64,000 nt of DNA from JANOBD01 sp031411495 (GTDB lineage: Bacteria; Planctomycetota; Phycisphaerae; Tepidisphaerales; Tepidisphaeraceae). The notes below the pieces were generated by a model. It worked only from the letters and a program-made list of their open reading frames with translations, was not told where the DNA came from and searched no databases. Below, in pieces: positions 52,642-60,561 of the stretch (within the stretch, counting starts at the first letter, position 1; the number at the start of each line of letters is the position of its first letter). The DNA is taken from the NCBI GenBank assembly GCA_031411495.1, contig JANOBD010000165.1:62001-126000 (forward strand), in the 5' to 3' direction. The position numbers and the translations under genes are program-made.

Positions 52642-52844
52642 TCGTGGCGCGAACTTCGGCGCCGATGTGTGCCCCTGATTGCAGAAACCAACCGGCGCGG
52701 CGTGCGTGTGGCCTTAGGTTGGCCGTGTTGGGGAACTGCGGGCCATCATGTTCGAGCGTGACGGCGGCCAAGCCGGTTGGCGCCGGCGGCAGACACGTGC
52801 GTCCCGCGCTTCCATTCCCGCCCCGCCTCGCTAACCTCTTTCGC

Positions 52845-54512
52845 ATGAAGATATCGCCTCCACGGATGGGATCGGTCGCGCACGGTCTGGAATCGCTCGA
52901 ATCACGCCGGCTGCTCGCTTTTGTTGCGAGCGGCGTATCGACCGTCGGGGGCGACGAGTACCAATCTGTCGATGCGATGATCCCCGTCAGCGGCGGATAC
53001 GTGTCCGCGGGAACGTTCACGGCGGGAACCGATTTCGGCAACGGCGTTTCCCCGGCGCCGCGCGGGTACAGCGATCTTTTCCTGACGCTCGTGAAGGGTT
53101 CGAAGACGTCGCTCTACACGATCGGCGGCGGCTCGGGCAGCGACGGGAAAATCAAGGTCAAGGACAACCGCGCCGAGTTCGCCGCCCTGCCCACGCGCGT
53201 CTCCGAGGAATATCCGTTCGGCGTCTCGTCGAGTCCGCGGCGCGCGGATGAATATATCCGTGCGATGAAGATCGGGCCGGATGGAAAGCTCTACGTCGTC
53301 GTCGTCTTTAAGAAAGACATCTCGCTCAATACCCAGAATCCCCGCGCCCTCACCCTGTCGGTCGATGACTCGTACGATCTCTACGATTCGGCGATCCTCC
53401 GCTATTCCGTCGGCAGCAAGCTCACGTTCGAGAGCGCGTTTATGATCACCGGCCCATTCAACGACATCGTGAATGACATCGACTTCGACTCCGCGGGAAA
53501 CCTCGTCCTGGCCGGGTCATTCGAGCGCCGCTGTGATTTTGACCCCGGCAGCGGCACGAAGCTTTTCGAGCCGGACGGCCGCGGCGATGCCTTCGTCGCG
53601 AAGTACACCCGCCGCGGCGAATTGATCTTCGTCTCGCAGTTTGGCGGCGACAGCGCCCGCCCTTCCGAAATCGATGCAGCTAACGGTGTCGTCGTCGATT
53701 CGAACGACAACATCTACGTCGGCGGCACGTTCGCGAGCGACGCCGACTTCGACCCGCGCGCCGGGAAAGCCAACCGCTTTATCCTCAAGTCCAGCGATTC
53801 CACCGACGCATTCACCATGAAACTCAATGCCGATGGCACGTTGGCGTGGGCCCGCGCGCAAGGCGGCAAAAAGTCGGACGGCGTCCGCGACGTGACGCTC
53901 GCGCCCAATGGCGGCGTCTACAGCGTCGGCTATTTCGAAGACGAGGCCGATCTCGATTCATCCGACGCCCGGCAGATCTTCCAGGCTCGCGATGAAAAAG
54001 GCGGCTCGACACCGTACGCGACTGACCTCTTTCTCAACCGCTTCGATGCCGACGGAAACCAGCAGTGGGTCAAACCGATCGCCGGCGACGGATTTGAGCT
54101 GATCGCCAACGCCAACACCGATGCCAGCGGCAACCTTGTGCTGGCTGGAAGCTTCTTCGGGTCGGCCGACTTCGACGGCTCGAAGCGCGTCCAACGGCTC
54201 ACCTCGCCCGCGAGCAGCCTCGACGACGGCAACCAGAAAGACCGCGACAATGCCTACAGCGGCTTCATCGCGAAGTATTCGCCAACGTCCAAGCTGCTCG
54301 ACGCCACCCAGATCGACGGCCGCCGCGAGCAGGACCTCTTCCTGAATGGCGCATCACTCGACGGCACGGGCAACGTCTATATCGGCGGGCGGTACCGGCT
54401 CGGGCTGGCGATCCCGAACACGTCGGTATCCATCGGCACGACGACGGATAATGATCGGCGCGAGGATGCGTACGCACTGATATTCAATGCAGGGCTTGAG
54501 CCGATCGCGTAA
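52845..54512 (+). CDS. LEPR-XLL exported SBBP-like beta-propeller protein without dockerin-like domain
   Basis: The ATG at 52845 gives 555 residues with LESLESRRLLAFVASGVSTV, the LEPR-XLL signal. The body has repeats such as DIDFDSAGNLVLAGSFERRC, VVDSNDNIYVGGTFASDADF, DVTLAPNGGVYSVGYF, NANTDASGNLVLAGSFFGSA and GASLDGTGNVYIGGRY. These 'D-x-x-GN-(V/I)Y-(V/L)(A/G)G-x-F' units are SBBP-like (beta-propeller) repeats. Asp-rich loops (DFDPGSG) may bind Ca. It ends LIFNAGLEPIA and lacks both the dockerin-like cassette and the basic tail of its eight relatives. No strong ribosome site precedes it. It is probably exported by the same signal but not anchored in the same way. Confidence 0.8.
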   Translation: MKISPPRMGSVAHGLESLESRRLLAFVASGVSTVGGDEYQSVDAMIPVSGGYVSAGTFTAGTDFGNGVSPAPRGYSDLFLTLVKGSKTSLYTIGGGSGSDGKIKVKDNRAEFAALPTRVSEEYPFGVSSSPRRADEYIRAMKIGPDGKLYVVVVFKKDISLNTQNPRALTLSVDDSYDLYDSAILRYSVGSKLTFESAFMITGPFNDIVNDIDFDSAGNLVLAGSFERRCDFDPGSGTKLFEPDGRGDAFVAKYTRRGELIFVSQFGGDSARPSEIDAANGVVVDSNDNIYVGGTFASDADFDPRAGKANRFILKSSDSTDAFTMKLNADGTLAWARAQGGKKSDGVRDVTLAPNGGVYSVGYFEDEADLDSSDARQIFQARDEKGGSTPYATDLFLNRFDADGNQQWVKPIAGDGFELIANANTDASGNLVLAGSFFGSADFDGSKRVQRLTSPASSLDDGNQKDRDNAYSGFIAKYSPTSKLLDATQIDGRREQDLFLNGASLDGTGNVYIGGRYRLGLAIPNTSVSIGTTTDNDRREDAYALIFNAGLEPIA

Positions 54513-54546
54513 TACTGGTCGTTTTGATCCACAGGCGTCGCAGAAT

Positions 54547-54663
54547 CTGTCATGCTGAGGTATTCCGAAGCATCCAGACGGAGTGCCGACTGACGTCCGT
54601 GGCGCTCGAAAGCTACACCCGTGGGAGCATAGACTGAGTACCCGAAGGCTTTCTCTGGGTGAC
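54547..54663. repeat. Long palindromic repeat element, copy A
   Basis: The 117-base segment begins CTGTCATGCTGAGG and ends CTCTGGGTGAC, with CCGAAGCATC and CCCGAAGG further in. It shares both ends and inner motifs with 61331-61452. The ends are partly inverted copies of each other. It sits between the convergent ends of the genes at 54512 and 54699. This class of 'TGTCA...CGAAGCATC...GGGTGACA' palindrome is known in other GC-rich bacteria as a dispersed element. Confidence 0.7.
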
Positions 54664-54698
54664 CTCGTTTCGATCGCGTGAAATACGTGCGAGGCGCA

Positions 54699-56861
54699 TC
54701 ACCTGCGTTTCCGCGGGAGCAGGGAAGCCACACCGAACAACAGGCACGAAGTCGGCTCAGGAACCAATCGCGCGATGAATGCGGTCTGTCCCGCAGTTTG
54801 ACCGGTTAGGAGGCCGTGGCCGACGATATAGTCTGGCACACGGCCGTCGGCAAAATCCGTCAAGAACGGGTTGGTGGCGAGTAGCGCCCACCCGCTGTTG
54901 GTGAGTCCGCCTTCGATGAGGATGCCCAAGTCGCGAACCCCGAGGTCTTTGCGCCACCAAAAAATGTGGTAGCCGTCATTCAAACCGTTTTGACCGACCG
55001 GTAGATACCGCCCTACGACGACGCCGGTCTCAGAAAGGTAAGTCGCTTCTGACACTGGGCTGCCCGAGAAATAAAGCGGGTACATCATTGCCGCCGCAGA
55101 GTCATAGAACCATGCAGTCTGACGGTCGGCGACATTGCCGTTATAACGTCGTGTGTAGCCGATCACGTCGCCCGCTTCATTGACGTCAATCACATCGCTG
55201 TAGCGCTCGAGGCCGTTAGACGCGTTGTAGCCATACGCGGCACCGGATAGAAAGAGAGGGGTTGTGACGCCGTCACGATACACCCACGCATCCTGCCCGC
55301 CTCCGGAACCAGGCGTGCCATTGGCATAGCGTTCTGCAAAGCCGATCACGATGTTCGAGTCGGTACACTTTCGCATTTCGGCGCGACGGTCGATCCCTGC
55401 CGCGCCGGTTGAGTTGTCGGTCCTCGATTGCTCATAGGCTCCGCCGACGGGGTTAATCACGCGAGTCTGCCCGCCCTGATGAATCCAGATGTCGTTGCCA
55501 AAGCTGGAAATTGAATCAAAAATTGTTGAAACAAGTCGCTGCTGGGATCCGACCGCGACCCCGCCCGCATTGAGCGCTATAGCGACACTGTTGCGCCTAA
55601 TTCCCGCTGTTGTCATCGCATCGTAGATCCCGCCTGTGAGACCAATTGCCATCGTCGCACCGTCAGGTCTGCGCAGCCAGACATCTGAGCCAAGCCCTGT
55701 CCCCGAATTGCTCCATCGATTACTCGAGCCGACGACGTAGAGGTCGTCGTTGACGAACGTCGCTGAGGTCCCGCGATGCTCATTACCCTCAGCGATGTAT
55801 GTATAAGCCGGACCTTCCAGCCCTACCCGGGTGACATTGCCCACCGCATAAAGCCACGCGTCGTTGCCGAGGTTCTCACCCGAAGGCGAGTAAAGCGAAC
55901 TCGTTCCCAGTGCGTTGCCTGCGGGCGAAACGGACGTGACTGTCGATATGCGATGAACGGTCCCTCCATTGTCATACTCGTATCCGATTCCGATCAAGCC
56001 GATACGGACGGTACCTGACTCGTCGGACCGCCAGGCGTCGCGGCCACGCCCCGAGCCGGCTGCGGTTTGTCGGCCCGTATAACCAAAAACGACGCCCTGC
56101 GCGGTGCTTCCAGAAATAGCCGAGACGCGTTGAACACCGTTTGCCGAAGTGGACTCGTATTCGCCGCCGAACAAGCCCACAAGGCTAGTCGAGCCGTTGA
56201 TAGAGCGCCATGTATCAGTACCAAGTGACGTGCCGTTGGCGGTGTAGCGATTCGTCGTGCCCGCAGCATGACCTGATTCGCTGAGGCTTGCGACGGCAGA
56301 CTGGCGAACGATCCCGCCAGCGGTGTTGTATTCGTACCCGCCACCGAACAGGCCGATGGCCTGGGATGTGCCGCGATTCGCGTAGAAAACATCCTTCCCG
56401 CGTTCGATGCCATTGCCGATTGACGAGTATCGCGTGCTGGTGCCGACTGCTTGACCAGACTCATTGAGGATCGTCACGAAACTCTTCCGAATCGGGACGC
56501 CGTTGGAAACCCATTGATAGGCGCTGCCCACGAGGTTGATGCGTACGGAAGCACCATTTGCAAAGTAAAATGAATCCAACGAAGCGATTGAGCCAGTGTT
56601 TGAGAACGTCTGACTCGTCCCGACAATCTGCCCTGCGGCGTTTACCTGCTCAACGGTGCTGTATTGCTTGAATGAACTACTGGTGCCGTACCTGTATTCG
56701 CCACCAACAAGCCCGACTGTCTGAATCTGATAGGTAGGAACGGACGCGTGGGCAGCAGCGCTGCAAGCGATGAAGATTGCCGCAGACTTAACCATTGCGA
56801 CTCGCGACAGGATAAAGCGCTTTGAATTGTTATCCGGCATATTTCCATGCAGGTATTGCAT
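54699..56861 (-). CDS. Exported PEP-CTERM protein with about eight GGxYxY repeats
   Basis: The 720-residue product has a signal peptide (VKSAAIFIACSAAAHASVP) preceded by an Asn/Lys-rich leader; the start may instead be at 56840 or 56795. The body consists of roughly eight units of about 70-80 residues, each opening with a strand such as VGLVGGEYRYGTS, IGLFGGGYEYNTAGG, VGLFGGEYESTSANG, IGLIGIGYEYDNG, VGLEGPAYTYIAEG, IGLTGGIYDAMTTAG and containing G-x-xxGTSxxYSxxGxxLGxDxW. This resembles HAF-like or extracellular repeat proteins; a beta-propeller is likely. It ends LVPEPTSCLLFGVASLLPRK, a PEP-CTERM tail. Codon use is less GC-biased than that of the LEPR-XLL genes. It lies downstream of the sigma-54 activator gene on the same strand. 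Confidence 0.83.
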   Translation of the reverse strand: MQYLHGNMPDNNSKRFILSRVAMVKSAAIFIACSAAAHASVPTYQIQTVGLVGGEYRYGTSSSFKQYSTVEQVNAAGQIVGTSQTFSNTGSIASLDSFYFANGASVRINLVGSAYQWVSNGVPIRKSFVTILNESGQAVGTSTRYSSIGNGIERGKDVFYANRGTSQAIGLFGGGYEYNTAGGIVRQSAVASLSESGHAAGTTNRYTANGTSLGTDTWRSINGSTSLVGLFGGEYESTSANGVQRVSAISGSTAQGVVFGYTGRQTAAGSGRGRDAWRSDESGTVRIGLIGIGYEYDNGGTVHRISTVTSVSPAGNALGTSSLYSPSGENLGNDAWLYAVGNVTRVGLEGPAYTYIAEGNEHRGTSATFVNDDLYVVGSSNRWSNSGTGLGSDVWLRRPDGATMAIGLTGGIYDAMTTAGIRRNSVAIALNAGGVAVGSQQRLVSTIFDSISSFGNDIWIHQGGQTRVINPVGGAYEQSRTDNSTGAAGIDRRAEMRKCTDSNIVIGFAERYANGTPGSGGGQDAWVYRDGVTTPLFLSGAAYGYNASNGLERYSDVIDVNEAGDVIGYTRRYNGNVADRQTAWFYDSAAAMMYPLYFSGSPVSEATYLSETGVVVGRYLPVGQNGLNDGYHIFWWRKDLGVRDLGILIEGGLTNSGWALLATNPFLTDFADGRVPDYIVGHGLLTGQTAGQTAFIARLVPEPTSCLLFGVASLLPRKRR

Positions 56862-56922
56862 GCCCCCAGAACAGATTTGAACTTTAGACAGTATCTAGAC
56901 CAACGCCGCGGTAATCCGACGA

Positions 56923-58002
56923 TTACTCCCCTGCCAGCAGATTCGCCACGCGGACTTTGAGCTTCTCGATCCGTCGACCCAGCCGCTGGATGTTGATGCC
57001 GAGCATGCGCGCCGCGGCGGCCTTGTTGTTGTTCGTGCGGCGCAGGGCTTCGGCGATGGCGCGTCGCTCGAGGTCTTCCAGACAGAGTTCCGTAAGCGCG
57101 TTGGGAACGAGCGAGCCGGGCGCGTGCGAGCGGATTCGCTCGGGCAAATCCAGCAGTCGCACTTCATCGGCCTGTGCGAGCACGTGGGCATGTTCGATCG
57201 CGTTGGCCAGTTCGCGCACGTTGCCGGGCCAGGGGTACCCGCGCATCGCGGCCTGTGCGTCGTCGGCGATTCGGCGCTGGGTTTCGCCGTACATCTTGGC
57301 CTGGATATGCAGGAAGTGATTGGCGAGCGGAATGACATCCTGCGGGCGTTCGCGGAGCGGCGGCAGGTTGAGCGTGACGACGTTCAGGCGGAAGTAGAGG
57401 TCTTCGCGAAACGTTCCCTCTCCCACCATCTTGCGAAGGTCGCGGTGGGTGGCGCAGACGACGCGAACATCGACCGGGCGGCCGCGGGTCTCGCCCACGG
57501 GCACCACCGCGCGCTCCTGAACGACTCTCAGCAGCTTGGCCTGGTTCGGCAGCGTGAGTTCGCCGATCTCGTCGAGAAACAGCGTGCCGGTGTTGGCGGC
57601 ACGGATGAAGCCGACGCTATCTCGGACGGCGCCGGTGAACGCGCCTTTCACGTGGCCGAAGAGCTGGGATTCGAACAGCGATTCGGTGAGGGCGGAACAG
57701 TCGACGGGAATGAAAGGTGCGGCGCGGCGATCGGACTGATCGTGGATGCTGCGCGCGAGCATCTCCTTGCCGGTGCCGGTTTCGCCGAGCAGAAGCACGG
57801 TGCAGCGGCGCGAAGCGATGGAGGAGGCGATCTCACGGATTTGGCCGAGTGCGGGCGAGTCACCGATGAGGGTGGATGCGGCGAGCGAGACGGCCGAACT
57901 GACGGGCACGGTCACTCGAGAGGCCAAGCTCTCGCGCGAACGGTCCGCAGCGCTCCCGCCCGCGGCCAAATGGCCGAAGACTTTGCTGTCTCCACCCGGC
58001 AT
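56923..58002 (-). CDS. Sigma-54 dependent transcription activator lacking a receiver domain
   Basis: I take the ATG at 58002 (MPGGDSKVFGHLAAGGSAAD), which has GGGAGAG about 5 bases before it; a GTG at 58014 is possible. The 359-residue product has a 45-residue N-terminal linker, then the AAA+ domain: Walker A GETGTGKE (73-80), the sigma-54 contact GAFTGA (120-125), Walker B TLFLDEIGEL (about 139-148), FREDLYFRLNVVTLNLPPLR and GYPWPGNVRELANAIEHA. A Fis-type helix-turn-helix ends the protein (AIAEALRRTNNNKAAAARML, then INIQRLGRRIEKLKV). It drives open-complex formation by sigma-54 RNA polymerase. No receiver, GAF or PAS domain is present, so regulation must be by expression level or a partner, as in PspF. 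Confidence 0.92.
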   Translation of the reverse strand: MPGGDSKVFGHLAAGGSAADRSRESLASRVTVPVSSAVSLAASTLIGDSPALGQIREIASSIASRRCTVLLLGETGTGKEMLARSIHDQSDRRAAPFIPVDCSALTESLFESQLFGHVKGAFTGAVRDSVGFIRAANTGTLFLDEIGELTLPNQAKLLRVVQERAVVPVGETRGRPVDVRVVCATHRDLRKMVGEGTFREDLYFRLNVVTLNLPPLRERPQDVIPLANHFLHIQAKMYGETQRRIADDAQAAMRGYPWPGNVRELANAIEHAHVLAQADEVRLLDLPERIRSHAPGSLVPNALTELCLEDLERRAIAEALRRTNNNKAAAARMLGINIQRLGRRIEKLKVRVANLLAGE

Positions 58003-58605
58003 AAACTCTCCCACTGGTTGACAGAAACGAAAGAGATGTGGCCGTCAACCGAACTTCTTGCATGGTGCGCATTTGCGCCCGCGCATCAGTCACTCCGAAC
58101 ATAGGAATATCCCTGATTACCCGCTTCTGCAACATGATCTTACACCGGAGCAGGATGTTATATGTAATTTTCTGCAACCCTCCGCGTTTTTCGATGAAAG
58201 CGAGAGCATGCATGACAAGCGTGGCCGAAGATGCGGACGGTTTCACGTGAGCAGCCAGTTGGCACAGCAACCGTAATCGGGGTAAGCAGTAGCGATAATA
58301 CACGCGATGCTGGGCTCAATCGCAGCCCACTCTCTTCCCAACCCCCCTCGATATCGCATCGCCGTGAAAACTCCTCCCCGCATTGTGCGCGCTGAAGAAC
58401 GGACGCCATCCCGTCCAAGAAGATCCTATAGGCCTCCGATGACTTTTCGCTGACAGCAACGCGTAGGTCGGTTTGTATTGCGGTGATACGGCAAGGGTGA
58501 TATAATTCTATAATTAACTTGACGCGTTTGGATGACTTGATTCAATGCTTTCAGGCCCGCGGATTGGGCCATCTGTTCACGTCGCTCTACGCGAAGGTTG
58601 GTACC
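58003..58605. other. Long divergent spacer between the sigma-54 activator and the pseudopilin pair
   Basis: This 600-base region is more AT-rich than its surroundings and holds the promoter of the pseudopilin genes (58478-58514). Short open frames at 58038-58276 lack ribosome sites and recognisable products, so I do not call a gene. Regulatory sites for both flanking transcripts are likely here. Confidence 0.5.
58478..58514 (+). promoter_or_regulatory. Promoter with two overlapping TATAAT boxes before the pseudopilin pair
   Basis: TTGCGG (58478-58483) is 17 bases before TATAAT (58501-58506); a second TATAAT follows at 58509-58514. Transcription would begin near 58513 or 58521, about 90 bases before the ATG at 58606. 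This is the best sigma-70 type promoter in the window. Confidence 0.6.
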
Positions 58606-59487
58606 ATGGCTCGCCCAACGACTCATCGTCACGGATTCACCCTCGTCGAACTCCTCGTCGTCATCGGCATCATCGCGGTGCTGATCTCGATCTTGTTGCC
58701 TGCACTGGGGAATGCGCGTCGAGCCGCCAACTCGACCAAGTGCCTCGCCGCCCTTCGTGAGATCGGCAAAGGCTTACAGCTTTACGCGCAGGAAAACCGC
58801 GGCTATTGGCCCATCGTCCGCGACGCGCGCGACCAGATCGCCAATCCGGGCAATCCGAACATTCCCCAGCGACGCTGGACCGACATGCTCGCGAAGTACT
58901 TCAACAAAGGCGCGAAAAACGGAACCTTCGACAATGTGACCGACATCGGCGCCATCCGTCTGAACTCCATCCTCTGGGGATGTCCGGAGTGGGCGCGAAC
59001 GGTCGAATACGACGCGGCCGCCATCGCGAGCAACCCGCAAACCGCGGACAATGTCTATTCCGGCTACGGAATGCAGGACCGCTGTGACTACTACAAAAAG
59101 AACCCGCCCGACCTGAAAGACATGGCGGAATACACCGAATCGGTTCGCGGCAGCTACATCAAACAGGTCGTCTGGAGCAAGGGCGGCTCGGCGCGCGGCA
59201 TCATCGCCGACGCGATCTGGGATGTCCTTTTGATGTACGCTTCCGACATCAACCTGACGACCGGCGTGCTCAATGCCAGCCTCGCTTGCCCGCCCTATAA
59301 CTACAACACCGATACCGGCCTGGTCTACGGTGCGGGCAGCACCAGCATGGACGTCAACCGTCACGGCCGGCGCGGCACGACAAAGAAAAGTGCGTTCAAG
59401 TCGCGCGGCGTCAACATGCTCTTTGCGGACTTCCACGCCCAACCTGTGACCCCCGCCGAAGCCTACATCGCCGTCATCAAAAAGTGA
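58606..59487 (+). CDS. Pseudopilin-type protein, first of a tandem pair
   Basis: The ATG at 58606 gives 293 residues beginning MARPTTHRHGFTLVELLVVI, a short leader with the prepilin cleavage site G|FTLVE, then the helix IGIIAVLISILLPALG. The mature head continues NARRAANSTKCLAALREIGK and has RRWTDMLAKYFNKGAKNGTF, ILWGCPEWARTVEYD, SGYGMQDRCDYYK and near the end SRGVNMLFADFHAQPVTPAE, a variant of the DGH motif (ADFH). It resembles the next gene over its whole length, so the two are tandem duplicates. They are likely secreted through a type II/IV-like system and assembled or retained on the surface. Confidence 0.86.
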   Translation: MARPTTHRHGFTLVELLVVIGIIAVLISILLPALGNARRAANSTKCLAALREIGKGLQLYAQENRGYWPIVRDARDQIANPGNPNIPQRRWTDMLAKYFNKGAKNGTFDNVTDIGAIRLNSILWGCPEWARTVEYDAAAIASNPQTADNVYSGYGMQDRCDYYKKNPPDLKDMAEYTESVRGSYIKQVVWSKGGSARGIIADAIWDVLLMYASDINLTTGVLNASLACPPYNYNTDTGLVYGAGSTSMDVNRHGRRGTTKKSAFKSRGVNMLFADFHAQPVTPAEAYIAVIKK

Positions 59488-59541
59488 GCAGATGACCGCA
59501 TGTCGGCGAAGCGCCGAGTGTCCGCCACCTTGAGAATCATC

Positions 59542-60474
59542 ATGCCAAATCGATCACAAGCCCGACGCGAGGCATTCGCGGGATTTACGCTCGTCGAACT
59601 CCTCGTCGTCATCGGCATCATCGCCGTCCTGATCTCTCTGCTTCTCCCGGCACTGGGCGCGGCACGCAGACAGGCAAACGACGTGAAATGCAAGGCGGCT
59701 CTCCGGCAGATCGGCAACGCGTTCAAACTCTACGAGCTGGAGTCGAAGGGATACTGGCCCGTCGCCGTCTTCAAGACCACCGGGCCCGCGCCCGCGGCCG
59801 GGCAGGTCGACGAGCGTGAGCATCGCTGGTCGGACATGCTCTCGAAGTATCTTCACAAGAACGCCGCCGGCGGCTCGGACGACATCACCCAGTACCGGCG
59901 CAACTCCGTGCTCTGGGGCTGCCCCGAATACACCCGCGCCAACGAGTTCGATGAAACCCAGTTCGCCGAACGCGTCCGCAACGGCTACGGGATGCAGTAT
60001 TATCCGATGTCGCCCGACCCTGCGCGCGGCAGCACCGACCCCAACAAGCCCGGGAACCTCGCGTACATCGATTACGTTCAACCCTCGATCGGCACGTGGT
60101 TCAAAGCGACAGTCTGGACGCGCCGAACCGGAGGCGGCTCGGCCGCGCGTGGTGTAATTGCCGACTCCGAAACGCACGTCATCGGCACCACACCCAACGC
60201 CGCCGGGACGCTGTCGCGCCAAGCGGTGGCGGTTCAGGACGGCGCCTGGGGCGGGGCGACCAACCAGTCCGTACTTCTGCTTCCGCGCGGTGCGACGGAG
60301 AACGTCGTCAACGTGAATGCCCAGCGTCACCTGAAGCCGGGGCGATCGATCAAAGAGATCCGCGCCGGCCGCGGCACGAATATGCTCTTCTGCGACATGA
60401 GCGTCCGCAGCGTGAGCCCTGTCGAAGCCTGGGTCGCGATCCGCGGCGGCGGCGTCGACTCGACGGTGCCGTGA
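59542..60474 (+). CDS. Pseudopilin-type protein, second of a tandem pair
   Basis: The start at 59542 (MPNRSQARREAFAGFTLVEL) gives 310 residues and a leader of 14, as in typical prepilins; an ATG at 59500 would add 14 residues. The helix VVIGIIAVLISLLLPALGAA follows, then RRQANDVKCKAALRQIGNAF, EHRWSDMLSKYLHKNAAGGS, VLWGCPEYTRANEFDETQFA, YGMQYYPMSPD and RGTNMLFCDMSVRSVSPVEA. These blocks align with the preceding gene (WTDMLAKYFNK, ILWGCPEW, GYGMQ, NMLFADF), showing a tandem duplication and divergence. A terminator follows at 60511, so the pair forms one transcript. Function unknown. Confidence 0.85.
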   Translation: MPNRSQARREAFAGFTLVELLVVIGIIAVLISLLLPALGAARRQANDVKCKAALRQIGNAFKLYELESKGYWPVAVFKTTGPAPAAGQVDEREHRWSDMLSKYLHKNAAGGSDDITQYRRNSVLWGCPEYTRANEFDETQFAERVRNGYGMQYYPMSPDPARGSTDPNKPGNLAYIDYVQPSIGTWFKATVWTRRTGGGSAARGVIADSETHVIGTTPNAAGTLSRQAVAVQDGAWGGATNQSVLLLPRGATENVVNVNAQRHLKPGRSIKEIRAGRGTNMLFCDMSVRSVSPVEAWVAIRGGGVDSTVP

Positions 60475-60510
60475 ACGCGTTTCGCCGCATCGGTGTATCC
60501 GCTACAACAT

Positions 60511-60543
60511 TCACGCCAGCCAATCGGCTGGCGTGATCTGTTT
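60511..60543 (+). terminator. Intrinsic terminator of the pseudopilin pair
   Basis: TCACGCCAGCC (60511-60521) pairs perfectly with GGCTGGCGTGA (60526-60536) around the loop AATC; TCTGTTT follows. It lies between the second pseudopilin and the esterase gene. Confidence 0.75.
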
Positions 60544-60561
60544 CCACGACGAGGCACATTC

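Noticed and set aside
23807..54512. Direct-repeat block that might be a CRISPR or integron
   Set aside because: The repeats are protein-coding dockerin-like cassettes in frame; spacing and content do not fit CRISPR units or attC sites.
58060..58080. TGGTGCGCATTTGC as a sigma-54 promoter
   Set aside because: The spacing between the GG and GC elements is one base short of the -24/-12 consensus, and the -24 half deviates.
57124..58104. Open frame of 326 codons on the plus strand
   Set aside because: Antisense to the sigma-54 activator, whose AAA+ motifs are unmistakable.
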